A DNA stretch of 16,885 nt from Campylobacterales bacterium (GCA_014763905.1 JACXUN010000005.1:1-16885); one strand, 5' to 3'; shown: positions 7,611-15,023, numbered from the stretch's first letter. The notes: a model not told the origin generated them from the letters alone. Made by a program: numbers and translations.

Positions 7611-7899
7611 ACGCCCGAGTTTGGCTTCAACTGAGCCGACCTTTTTACCCAGTCGACCAACGGGACCTTTCCGATAATCAACTTTGATTGTAGAATAGAT
7701 TCGGTTGCTATCTTGTTCGAGTAGCTTATATCACGGCAAATATTTCATCAACCGTTTCCGCTTCAATTATGGTTCCCATCGGAGTAAGTTGATAGGCTAA
7801 TCCACTCTGATCGACAATATCCAAAACTTTGGCGACAAACTCACTTTTACTTTCGGTACTGTCGGTGGGGAACATCGCAAATTCTACTAAAGCACTCAT
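7596..7899 (-). pseudogene. Frameshifted MTH1187/YkoF-type thiamine-binding protein
   Basis: From ATG 7899 (AAGGAG at 7905-7910) the first frame reads MSALVEFAMFPTD and then LTPMGTIIEAETVDEIFAVI before TAA at 7728-7726. This is the N-terminal two thirds of the roughly 100-residue thiamine-binding (PF01910, DUF77) family. The missing end is present in another frame just downstream: from CTA at about 7724 it reads LLEQDSNRIYSTIKVDYRKG and ends GSVEAKLGRKLNS with TAG at 7598-7596. The total span is 304 nt (3n+1). Compared with what I recall of the family, four or five residues between FAVI and LLEQ are missing, so a small internal deletion of 11 or 14 nt fits better than a simple one-base slip. 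Members bind thiamine or related pyrimidines. Both halves are otherwise well conserved, so the lesion is recent or is a sequence error. Confidence 0.82.
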
Positions 7900-7927
7900 G
7901 GTAGCTCCTTGTTCTTTCAAATCAATA

Positions 7928-7975
7928 GGAAACGAAAACTTTAGTTTCGTCTAAGAGCCTAAAGCCATCGGTTCG
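7928..7975 (+). repeat. Structured intergenic repeat, copy 1 (CTTTAG/CTAAAG type)
   Basis: The copy begins GGAAACG and ends CGGTTCG. It contains a hairpin ACGAAA...TTTCGT (7932-7937 with 7945-7950) whose tip is CTTTAG, and a second half centred on CTAAAG (7959-7964). It aligns along its length with 16750-16799. TAACCTGAGTTC follows at 8016-8027. Confidence 0.7.
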
Positions 7976-8002
7976 AATAAAGTGTTATAACAGAGAGTTG
8001 GT

Positions 8003-8008
8003 TATAAT
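8003..8008 (+). promoter_or_regulatory. -10 box of the HI0933-type flavoprotein gene
   Basis: TATAAT (in GGTTATAATTTG) predicts a start near 8015, a leader of about 28 nt and the ribosome binding site AAGGGA at 8030-8035. Confidence 0.55.
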
Positions 8009-8042
8009 TTGATAATAACCTGAGTTCTAAAGGGATTTGATG

Positions 8043-9254
8043 ATGGATGTGATAATTATAGGAGCCGGAGCCAGCGGTTTAGTGGCAGCAATAACAGCAG
8101 CCAGACGTGGCAAAAAAGTTCTTATACTCGAAAAAAACAATAAAGTCGGGAAAAAACTCCTAGCCACCGGAAACGGTCGGTGCAATATCACCAACCAACG
8201 CCCTATTCCTGAGCGATTTTATTCACAGAATCCGAAGTTTATCCGTCAAGTTTTGGAGGGCTATACCTATCAAACCATTAAACAGTTTTTTAAATCAATA
8301 GGCTTGGAACTCATCGAAGCCAAAGAGGGAAAAGTTTTTCCGATGTCACTACAGGCAGCATCGGTTGTGGATTTGTTACAGTTTGAGTGTGAACAACTGG
8401 GAGCGAAGATTGTTTGCGAAGCTGAAGTCAAAAAGGTTGAGAGCCATAAAAACGGCTTTATGGTTTATTATGCGGAAGAGAAGATTCAAAGTTACAAGGT
8501 GGTGATTGCAACCGGGCATGAGTCGGCTCCGCAACTGGGTGGAACAGCAGACGGATTGCAGTTTGCCAAACCGTTTGGACATCATATTATCAACGGATTT
8601 CCAACTTTGGTGCAGTTGACCTCTCCCATGCCACATCTTAAACGTCTATCGGGAATCAAAGTAGAGGGTAGGGTGACACTCAGAGCAGGGCAGCAGACGA
8701 TTCAAAAAGAGGGGGATATCCTCTTCACTAACTACGGGATTTCCGGTTTGGCGATTTTGGATATCAGCCGTTTTGTGATGGAGCAACTTATTCACACCCC
8801 AATCGTGACACTGGAGCTTGACCTAATGCCCAAAATGAGCCGTGAACAACTCCTTGCTCTGATGAAAAAGAGTTTGGATAAAAAGAGCCAAAAACCGCTG
8901 TCGATATGGCTGCAAGGCTTTATCAATAAGAAGTTAATTCTTCCCATTTTAGAGCCGCTAAAACTAGAGAAAGCCACCGTAGGTTCGATTCTATCGAACG
9001 TAAATCAATTAGAAACCATTGCCGATCGCATCAAACATTTCCCTTTTAACGTTAATGGCAGCAATGGATACAAAGGAGCCGAAGTCGCCACCGGCGGCAT
9101 CGATACCCAAGAGGTCAATCCTCAAACGATGGAGTCTCTGAAACAAAAGGGACTCTATCTTGCCGGTGAACTGTTAGATGTCGATGGAGACAGAGGAGGG
9201 TTTAACCTCCATTTTGCTTGGGTGTGCGGGTTGAGGGCTGGGAAGAGTGTTTAA
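8043..9254 (+). CDS. HI0933/BaiN-family FAD-dependent oxidoreductase
   Basis: The 403-residue flavoprotein has a Rossmann FAD-binding motif at the N-terminus (GAGASG, residues 7-12, in IIIGAGASGLVAA) and the family hallmark GNGRCNITN (43-51). It also has ATGHESAPQLGGTADG mid-protein and the C-terminal FAD segment LAGELLDVDGDRGGFNLHFA. This is the HI0933-like family, a widespread set of soluble flavoproteins, a few of which (BaiN) act in bile-acid reduction. The substrate in this organism is unknown, and bile acids are not suggested by anything here. ATG 8043 is best spaced from AAGGGA; ATG 8040 adds one Met. The stop overlaps the stop of the converging def gene. Confidence 0.92.
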   Translation: MDVIIIGAGASGLVAAITAARRGKKVLILEKNNKVGKKLLATGNGRCNITNQRPIPERFYSQNPKFIRQVLEGYTYQTIKQFFKSIGLELIEAKEGKVFPMSLQAASVVDLLQFECEQLGAKIVCEAEVKKVESHKNGFMVYYAEEKIQSYKVVIATGHESAPQLGGTADGLQFAKPFGHHIINGFPTLVQLTSPMPHLKRLSGIKVEGRVTLRAGQQTIQKEGDILFTNYGISGLAILDISRFVMEQLIHTPIVTLELDLMPKMSREQLLALMKKSLDKKSQKPLSIWLQGFINKKLILPILEPLKLEKATVGSILSNVNQLETIADRIKHFPFNVNGSNGYKGAEVATGGIDTQEVNPQTMESLKQKGLYLAGELLDVDGDRGGFNLHFAWVCGLRAGKSV

Positions 9255-9763
9255 TTTTTCTCCCGCTTCTTCCACTCTTTTTCAAACTTTTTTCGTTTGA
9301 TATAGGAGAGTTTTTCGATAAAGACTTTGCCGTCGAGGTGATCGATTTCGTGTTGGATGGCGATGGCTAGGAATTCATCGTTGTCGATCTCATGGGTGTT
9401 TCCATGGCGATCTTGGTAGCTGATTTTGACATGCTGAGCTCGTTCGACATCTTCGTATATGCCAGGAACACTGAGACACCCCTCTTGGGTTTTACAGCTT
9501 CCTTCCATGGTTAAAAATACCGGATTGATAATCTCCAGCGTATGGTCACGGAGCTGCTTATCACTCTCCTCGGTCGGGATATTAATAATCAATGCCCGGA
9601 GATCGACACCGATCTGAATGGCAGCCAACCCAACCCCTCTTTTGGCGATCATCGTATCGTACATATCATCCAGAAGGGTATGCAACGTCTCATCAAACTC
9701 CGTTACCTCACGAGAGATCAGTTTGAGACGTTTATCGGGATAGATGACGACTTCGCGAACCAT
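9251..9763 (-). CDS. def: Peptide deformylase
   Basis: Def removes the formyl group from the N-terminal Met of new proteins. The 170-residue protein has all three metalloprotease motifs: GVGLAAIQ (43-50), EGCLS with metal ligand Cys96 (94-98), and HEIDH with ligands His138 and His142 and catalytic Glu139. Length and motifs indicate a normal active form. It starts 11 nt after clpP, and its AAGGAA overlaps the clpP stop, so it is the last gene of the tig-clpP-def cluster. Its stop shares bases with the stop of the converging flavoprotein gene, leaving no space for a separate terminator. Confidence 0.97.
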   Translation of the reverse strand: MVREVVIYPDKRLKLISREVTEFDETLHTLLDDMYDTMIAKRGVGLAAIQIGVDLRALIINIPTEESDKQLRDHTLEIINPVFLTMEGSCKTQEGCLSVPGIYEDVERAQHVKISYQDRHGNTHEIDNDEFLAIAIQHEIDHLDGKVFIEKLSYIKRKKFEKEWKKREKN

Positions 9764-9774
9764 GCTATTTTTCC

Positions 9775-10362
9775 TTAGCTAAAACTTTTGGTGAGTACTT
9801 TATCGATGAGTCCATACTCTACCGCTTCAGCCGCTGACATAAATTTGTCGCGTTCGGTATCTTTTTCCAGCTGCTCGGCTGTTTTGCCGGTTCGTTCTCC
9901 CAAAATCTCATTGAGGATATCTTTCATCCGTTGAATCTCTTTGGCTTGGATTTGGATATCGGTTGATTGACCCTGAGCTCCACCCAGCGGTTGGTGAATC
10001 ATGATACGAGAGTGAGGCAGGGCGTACCGTTTTCCTTTTTCTCCAGCAGCCAACAAAAAGGCACCCATAGAGGCAGCTTGACCGATACAGATGGTCGTCA
10101 CATCCGGTTTGATATAGTTCATGGTATCAAAGATGGAGAATCCACTGGTAATTACCCCACCCGGTGAATTGATATAGAAATAGATATCTTTATCTGGGTC
10201 TTGTGCCTCTAAAAAAAGAAGTTGAGCAACAATGCTGGAAGCAACGGCATCGTTAACCTCTCCACTTAACATAACGATTCGGTCTTTTAAAAGTCGAGAA
10301 TAGATATCGTAGCTTCGTTCACCACGTCCGGTTTGTTCGATGACATAAGGGATATAACTCAT
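9775..10362 (-). CDS. clpP: ATP-dependent Clp protease proteolytic subunit
   Basis: ClpP forms the tetradecameric protease chamber fed by ClpX or ClpA. The 195 residues match the family. The catalytic triad is visible: Ser98 in [11 protein letters not shown], His123 in [11 protein letters not shown] and Asp172 in TERDKFMSA. The N-terminal [13 protein letters not shown] is the usual mature start, so the propeptide is very short. ATG 10362 has AAGGAC at 10368-10373 and a -10-like TATTAT at 10390-10395, so it may be transcribed both from its own promoter and by read-through from tig. The placement between tig and def is a conserved Campylobacterota arrangement that groups nascent-chain folding, proteolysis and deformylation. 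Confidence 0.97.
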   Translation of the reverse strand: MSYIPYVIEQTGRGERSYDIYSRLLKDRIVMLSGEVNDAVASSIVAQLLFLEAQDPDKDIYFYINSPGGVITSGFSIFDTMNYIKPDVTTICIGQAASMGAFLLAAGEKGKRYALPHSRIMIHQPLGGAQGQSTDIQIQAKEIQRMKDILNEILGERTGKTAEQLEKDTERDKFMSAAEAVEYGLIDKVLTKSFS

Positions 10363-10389
10363 TATGTGTCCTTAATAATAATTGTAATG

Positions 10390-10395
10390 ATAATA
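10390..10395 (-). promoter_or_regulatory. Possible clpP -10 box
   Basis: TATTAT, preceded by TTG on the minus strand, predicts a start near 10383 and a leader of about 21 nt. The box is less perfect than others in the window, and T-rich DNA lies upstream. Confidence 0.4.
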
Positions 10396-10445
10396 CAATG
10401 AAAAGTTTAAAAAAAGTTTATGTAAATAGTATACCGAAAGGCAGC

Positions 10446-10463
10446 GTGGGCATTTCTGCCCAC
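10446..10463 (-). terminator. Tetraloop hairpin between tig and clpP
   Basis: On minus it reads GTGGGCA-GAAA-TGCCCAC, a perfect 7-bp GC-rich stem with a GNRA-type GAAA loop, starting 14 nt after the tig stop. There is no U-tract directly after it, so it may attenuate or stabilise the 3' end of tig mRNA more than terminate. Type is tentative. Confidence 0.45.
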
Positions 10464-10477
10464 AAAAGGATGAATGA

Positions 10478-11770
10478 TTACTTATCTAAACCGATAATTT
10501 TAGCGAAAAGCTTATCTTCAATCATTCCCATTTTAATAGCTGGAAGAAGGTTGTTTTTCTGATAATACTCAATGACCGCTCTTGGATCTTGACCACTCAT
10601 CATCGCTTCATAGTAGATGGTTTGTGATACTTCGTTATCGTGAACGGTGATTCCCTCTTTTCTCGCTAAAGCATCAACAAGGAAAGTGGCTTTGACTGAG
10701 TTAGCCGCATCTTCACGTACCGATTCTCGAAGCTCGTTGATCTTCTCATCGTTTCCTTTGTACTCAGCGAGTTCTTCTTCACTCATCTCTCGGGCTTTTT
10801 GGTTGATCTGTGCATCAATCTCTTGCTCGACAATGTTCTGTGGAAGATCAAAACTATAAGTAGCAACCAACGCTTCCATTAATTTTGGTTTGAGTTCCTC
10901 TTGATAAAGCTTCTGAATTTTCTCATTTTTGATCTGTTCACTGATTTTCTCTTTAACGGTTTCTGCCGTAGCGGTTTCATCACCCGGGATTAATCGTTTT
11001 ACCATCTCTTCATCCAAAGCAACTTCACCTCGTGCTTTGATCTCATGAAGGGTTACGGTGAATACGGCTTCTTTACCGGCAAGGTCTTTGGCTTGATACG
11101 CTTCAGGGAAGGTAACGGTTACATCTCTAACTTCACCCTTATTCATACCGATCATTTGATCTTCAAATCCCGGGATAAATTGACCTGAACCGATGACGAG
11201 TTCAAATCCTTCACCTTTTCCGCCGTCAAACTCAATACCTTCGATCTTACCGACAAAGTCGATGGTTGATTGGTCACCGATTGCTAAAGCTCTCTCTTCT
11301 TTGAGTTTCTTATACGGTGAGTTGGCTTCGAGTAGTCTATTGAGTCGCTCTTCGAGTTCGCTCTCTTCTACTGTTGGTTCGTCGTACTGAGGAGCTAACT
11401 TATCGTATCCCTCTACTTCAATGGTCGGTCGAAGTGAAATCGCGATCTCTACTTCTAAGCCGGCATCGGTTCGCTCAAATTTCTTGAAGGTTGGATCACC
11501 GATAATGTCGCTGTTTTTGAAACCGGTCTCTTTTTTAGCGGTTTCAATAGCACCTTGAATCGCTTCATGCTCAGCCTCTTGTTTAATCTGCTTACCGTGC
11601 ATCTGTTTGATGACCGAAACCGGAACTTTTCCTTTTCTAAATCCGTCAACTTTTGCCGTTTTAGAGAGTTTTTTGGCTATTTTTTCAATGTTTTGCTCAA
11701 TGTCTGCATTCTCAATTGTTGCAGTTACCAATACGTTCGCGGTATCAGTTTTCGTAGCTGTAATGTTCAT
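10478..11770 (-). CDS. tig: Trigger factor, ribosome-bound chaperone and prolyl isomerase
   Basis: Trigger factor docks at the ribosomal exit tunnel and shields nascent chains. The 430-residue protein has the three expected parts. The N-terminal ribosome-binding domain carries the signature GFRKGKVP (43-50). The FKBP-type isomerase domain covers about 162-246 and includes DFVGKIEGIEFDGG and FIPGFEDQMIGM. The C-terminal helical arms include SFDLPQNIVEQEI and a Glu/Lys-rich helix. ATG 11770 has AAGGA at 11776-11780. The upstream promoter is an extended -10, TGCTAGAAT. It heads the tig-clpP-def cluster, with 115 nt and a hairpin before clpP. Confidence 0.97.
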   Translation of the reverse strand: MNITATKTDTANVLVTATIENADIEQNIEKIAKKLSKTAKVDGFRKGKVPVSVIKQMHGKQIKQEAEHEAIQGAIETAKKETGFKNSDIIGDPTFKKFERTDAGLEVEIAISLRPTIEVEGYDKLAPQYDEPTVEESELEERLNRLLEANSPYKKLKEERALAIGDQSTIDFVGKIEGIEFDGGKGEGFELVIGSGQFIPGFEDQMIGMNKGEVRDVTVTFPEAYQAKDLAGKEAVFTVTLHEIKARGEVALDEEMVKRLIPGDETATAETVKEKISEQIKNEKIQKLYQEELKPKLMEALVATYSFDLPQNIVEQEIDAQINQKAREMSEEELAEYKGNDEKINELRESVREDAANSVKATFLVDALARKEGITVHDNEVSQTIYYEAMMSGQDPRAVIEYYQKNNLLPAIKMGMIEDKLFAKIIGLDK

Positions 11771-11799
11771 TACAATCCTTTTCCATAAATAATCCCGAA

Positions 11800-11808
11800 A
11801 TTCTAGCA
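11800..11808 (-). promoter_or_regulatory. tig extended -10 promoter
   Basis: TGCTAGAAT on the minus strand has the TGn extension directly before TAGAAT. It predicts a start near 11793 and a leader of about 23 nt. Confidence 0.5.
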
Positions 11809-11870
11809 GAATTGTACTTATAGCTCTATCGAAATTAGCTTAATTATAAATAATATTGATACGTTATAAG

Positions 11871-14192
11871 CTAAACTACCCATACGATACTGAGCTGTTT
11901 GACGCTGATATCACTCTTACGCGGTTTCATAGCCGATTCGGTAATGGTGACATTGTCGATATCATATTTAAGAGCCAGCTCATCAATTTGATCAGCCAAC
12001 TCTTGTGATACTTTATCGATCTCTTCTTGAATCTGAGCGATTCGCTCCTCGGCTCGACCGATATCGCCACGTTCTTTATAAGCACGGCTTCCGGTTGATA
12101 TCGCCTGCCCCAGTTTGGAGGATGTTGTCCGTCCAAAGAGAGCTCCAAGTACTGCGATACCCGTATCGATCATCGATTTGGTCGAATCGGATTTCTCTTT
12201 TTCCAACTGCTCTTGGGCTCGCTGCATCTGTCGAAGCAGGGTCTGCTCTTTTTTATCGTAACGCTCTTGAAGTTTTTCGATGGCTTCCTCTTTTTGTTCA
12301 TTGAGGATATCGTTAATCCGCACCTTGAAATCACCCATCGACTCATAAGGCTTGGAGTTAAGCTTCGGTGAGCTGCATTGATAAGTGGTCAAACGTTTAC
12401 CTTTGTAGATCCAATCGACGAGAGATTTTTTAGTTTGCCGCAAGCCTTTGTCGTTGCTGATTTCACTGCTGATCGGGGCAAATTTGGCATTGCTTGGAGC
12501 TGAACTGCCGAGTGCTTGACACGATTCTATTTCGACGGCATCATCCCAATTGATCGGCTCATCGTCGTAGAGTTCGAGATTGAGACAGAGCTTTTCGTTT
12601 TCATCGATTCCTTTGGATTGGTTGAAGTAGTGAATCTCTACCTCTCCTTGAAGGGTTGCTCTGAAATGATTCTGTCCGCTGACATCTACCATAAACTGCT
12701 GCTGAATAGTGTTATCCAGTGCGACAAACTCTTGATAACCTTGTGATACTTTTGGTGTGGAGAGAATCGATTCTGGTATCGTCAGAGAGGCTTTTTTAGC
12801 TTCCATCAACTGAGCGATATCACGGGAGTTGAGCGGTCCTTTGAGATAGGAGAGTACCCAACGGGTGGTAAAGAGCCGGATATCATCCAGATGAGCCGAT
12901 TTGAGGAAGAAGATTCGCTGGTTGAGATTGGCAAGCAGGGTTCGGATTTCACTTTTGCTGTAAGTTCCGCCGACTTGACCTCCCAGCCCTTCGATCACCC
13001 GATCAATATCCTGCGTGGTCTGGAGACGACCGATAAACCATGTCCCGATATTGGAGAGTCCTTTATAGTCCAGATCGACCGGGTTTTGGGTACTAAGGAT
13101 AACTCCCACCCCAAACGCACGAGCCTGTTTGAGTAGCAGCATCATCGGCTCTTTGCTAGGCGGGTTTTGGGTTGGCGGGAAGAATCCGTAAATCTCATCC
13201 ATATAGAGTACAGTTTTGAGGGCAGAAGTTCCGCTCTGCCGCCGCATCCATGCGATATATTTGTTGAGGAGTAGGGTAACAAAGAACATTCGTTCTTCAT
13301 CATTGAGATGAGCAATCGAGAAGATTGAAACTTTGGCTTTGCCGTTGGCATCATAGAGCAGGGATTGGATATCCAGCGGTTCTCCTTGCAGCCACGTAGC
13401 AAAGGTCGGTGAAGCCATTACGGCATTGAGTTTAGTCGCCAAAGTAAATCGAGCCGCTTGCGGATAGAAACTTTCTAAAGGTAGTACTCCGATTTTGTCA
13501 AATGGCGGATTGATAATACTTCCGATGAGTGATTCGAGTGAGATATTTTGACGGTTCATCCAGACATTGGTGAGCAGTTGAGCGATCAGGAGATACTCTT
13601 TGGAACTCACGGGATCAGCTTCGATTCCGATAAGTGAAAGCAGAGAGGTGACCGTGCTTTTGAGATAGGAGGCAAAGCTGTCCGCATCATCAATAATCTC
13701 TGATGGCGGGGCATCCATCGAGCCGAGTACATTGATTGAGATACCGGCACTGCTTCCTGGTGTATAGATGGTTTTTTCAACCGCTGCCAATTTGGCAACA
13801 CGCGATTCATCTTGATGGTCTTTTTTGATCCCCTCCTGCCACATTGCAGCAATTTTTTGAGCATATCCGCTTAGCTCTTCTGCTTTACTCTGAGCCTCAT
13901 CGGCAACCCACGGTTCAAAATTTTTCGGATTAAAGGTGGGATCGGTGAGAAGCAGGTTTCCCATATCCCCTTTGGGATCGATCACAATTGCCGGGATATT
14001 GTCGATCGCCGCCTCTTCGATTAGTCCGATTCCAAGTCCCGTTTTACCAGAACCGGTCATCCCGATAATGGCAGCATGGGTGGTGAAGTTTTTGTTTTTG
14101 AGCAGCGTGAGTGCTTCGGTTATCGCTTGGGTATGCTTATCTACATCCCGCCCTATATAAAAAAGTCCTAGTTTTTCATAGATATCGACCAT
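11871..14192 (-). CDS. HerA/FtsK-like P-loop ATPase with C-terminal coiled coils
   Basis: The 773-residue protein is a RecA-fold motor of the HerA (DUF87/COG0433) class. Visible motifs are Walker A GMTGSGKT (44-51), the class-typical DPKGD (72-76), Walker B VLYMDE (328-333), a sensor-like STQNP (367-371) and Arg389 in FIGRLQT as a possible arginine finger. After about residue 450 the sequence leaves the ATPase. A mixed region carries WIYKGKRLTTY, then come two charged coiled-coil stretches (about 626-671 and 705-745). A Gly/hydrophobic patch separates them (MIDTGIAVLGALFGRTT, 674-690). HerA proteins pump or unwind DNA; here no NurA, SIR2 or other nuclease partner is adjacent, so the process served is unknown. 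ATG 14192 is better spaced from GAGGA (14198-14202) than ATG 14195. The response regulator lies 56 nt upstream on the same strand. Confidence 0.85.
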   Translation of the reverse strand: MVDIYEKLGLFYIGRDVDKHTQAITEALTLLKNKNFTTHAAIIGMTGSGKTGLGIGLIEEAAIDNIPAIVIDPKGDMGNLLLTDPTFNPKNFEPWVADEAQSKAEELSGYAQKIAAMWQEGIKKDHQDESRVAKLAAVEKTIYTPGSSAGISINVLGSMDAPPSEIIDDADSFASYLKSTVTSLLSLIGIEADPVSSKEYLLIAQLLTNVWMNRQNISLESLIGSIINPPFDKIGVLPLESFYPQAARFTLATKLNAVMASPTFATWLQGEPLDIQSLLYDANGKAKVSIFSIAHLNDEERMFFVTLLLNKYIAWMRRQSGTSALKTVLYMDEIYGFFPPTQNPPSKEPMMLLLKQARAFGVGVILSTQNPVDLDYKGLSNIGTWFIGRLQTTQDIDRVIEGLGGQVGGTYSKSEIRTLLANLNQRIFFLKSAHLDDIRLFTTRWVLSYLKGPLNSRDIAQLMEAKKASLTIPESILSTPKVSQGYQEFVALDNTIQQQFMVDVSGQNHFRATLQGEVEIHYFNQSKGIDENEKLCLNLELYDDEPINWDDAVEIESCQALGSSAPSNAKFAPISSEISNDKGLRQTKKSLVDWIYKGKRLTTYQCSSPKLNSKPYESMGDFKVRINDILNEQKEEAIEKLQERYDKKEQTLLRQMQRAQEQLEKEKSDSTKSMIDTGIAVLGALFGRTTSSKLGQAISTGSRAYKERGDIGRAEERIAQIQEEIDKVSQELADQIDELALKYDIDNVTITESAMKPRKSDISVKQLSIVWVV

Positions 14193-14242
14193 CATATTCC
14201 TCTCTATTTGTTTTAAAAAAATTTTAATAAAATAACTTTAGT

Positions 14243-14251
14243 ATTCTATCA
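14243..14251 (-). promoter_or_regulatory. Possible extended -10 for the ATPase gene
   Basis: TGATAGAAT on the minus strand, a TGn-extended TAGAAT, begins at the response-regulator stop. It predicts a start near 14236 with a 44-nt leader. It would let the ATPase be expressed apart from the regulator. Confidence 0.35.
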
Positions 14252-14946
14252 TGATTTTATATGAGAGACAATTTTATAGCCGATTCCGCTGATATTTTCG
14301 ATCATATCGCACTGAAGCTGTTTCCTAAGTCGAAAAATCAGTGTCCGAATGGTACTGGAGTCTTTAAGCTCACCATAAATATAGCAGGAGAGTTCCTCTT
14401 TGGATACCGTACTATTTAGATTTATAGAAAGATAGTGGATCATCAAAAGACTCTTTCTGCTTAAATTGATCTCCTGATCATTGTGATAGAGCCGTTTTTT
14501 TCCAGATCGTAGATATAGCCGCACTCTAGCGGAACTTTATATATGTCACATACGCTATCATTCGATGGTATTTCATCTTGTTGACGTGCAATCTCCAAAG
14601 CGGCTAAAATTTGCTTATCACGATACGGTTTTAGGAGATAGTTGATGGCACCCGCCTCCTTAGCAAAATCAATCATCTCTTGATCATAATAGGCGGTTAA
14701 GAAGATGATTTTACTCTCCACCACTTTAGAGATTTGGAGAGCCGCGTCACAGCCGCTCATTCGGCTTTTGAGCATAATATCCATGAATATAATATCCGGC
14801 CTTTGCTCTTGTGCCACTCGGATTGCATCTTCCCCTCGGTCACAAATAGCTATAACAATGTATCCTTCACGTTGGAGAAAGGCTTTGAGAAACTCAGCGG
14901 GTATTCTCTCATCTTCAACGATTAAAACCGTACCTTTGGAAGACAA
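14249..14946 (-). CDS. Response regulator (receiver plus winged helix) split by a -1 frame change at A AAA AAC
   Basis: From TTG 14946 (AAAGGA at 14953-14958) the zero frame encodes a receiver domain with acidic E11-D12, phospho-acceptor Asp56 in FMDIML, Thr84 and Lys106. It then reads ECGYIYDLEKN and ten junk residues to TAA at 14463-14461, giving 161 residues. The OmpR-type winged-helix domain continues in the -1 frame: RLYHNDQEINLSRKSLLMI, then TVSKEELSCYIYGE, STIRTLIFRLRKQL and NISGIGYKIVSH, ending with TGA at 14251-14249. The frames join within A7 then C (14501-14494), read in zero frame as A AAA AAC. Slipping back one base there yields an uninterrupted 232-residue regulator. Alternatives are a one-base loss in a homopolymer (8 A would also restore the frame), phase variation, or a sequencing error. 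The ORF of the second half could start at GTG 14524, but no ribosome binding site is seen. No sensor kinase is adjacent. Confidence 0.85.
14494..14501 (-). promoter_or_regulatory. Candidate -1 slippery heptamer (with one extra A boundary) in the response regulator
   Basis: On minus the codons are GAA AAA AAC, containing A AAA AAC in the correct phase for tandem -1 slippage. A small stem TGATC-AGGA-GATCA (14467-14480) lies 13 nt downstream, a little farther than usual for a stimulatory hairpin and weak. Confidence 0.45.
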
Positions 14947-14978
14947 TGACAATCCTTTCAATTAATATATTCTATTAA

Positions 14979-14984
14979 ATTATA
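14979..14984 (-). promoter_or_regulatory. Response regulator -10 box
   Basis: TATAAT on the minus strand predicts a start near 14972 and a leader of about 26 nt containing AAAGGA. It is divergent from the plus-strand TATAAT at 15012-15017. Confidence 0.55.
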
Positions 14985-15011
14985 TTACAATAAACTTATT
15001 TAAAATCAAGG

Positions 15012-15017
15012 TATAAT
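15012..15017 (+). promoter_or_regulatory. -10 box directly before the membrane-protein ATG
   Basis: TATAAT ends 6 nt before ATG 15024, so standard spacing puts the transcription start at or next to the A of the ATG. Such an mRNA would be leaderless. The only SD-like sequence, AAGG at 15008-15011, would lie upstream of the transcript. Confidence 0.5.
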
Positions 15018-15023
15018 AGCATT

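Noticed and set aside
11835..11874. TTAGCTTA / TAAGCTAA inverted repeat at the end of the ATPase gene as a terminator or operator
   Set aside because: The arms are only 8 bp, AT-rich and 24 nt apart, with no T-run. In DNA this AT-rich, that can arise by chance.
11871..14192. The HerA-like ATPase as part of an anti-phage system
   Set aside because: No nuclease, SIR2, helicase partner or other defence gene is adjacent, and the surroundings are housekeeping genes with similar base composition.
14249..14524. The winged-helix half as an independent gene starting at GTG 14524
   Set aside because: No ribosome binding site precedes the GTG. The first ten codons overlap the receiver gene's linker in another frame, and the recognisable domain begins exactly at the slippery site.
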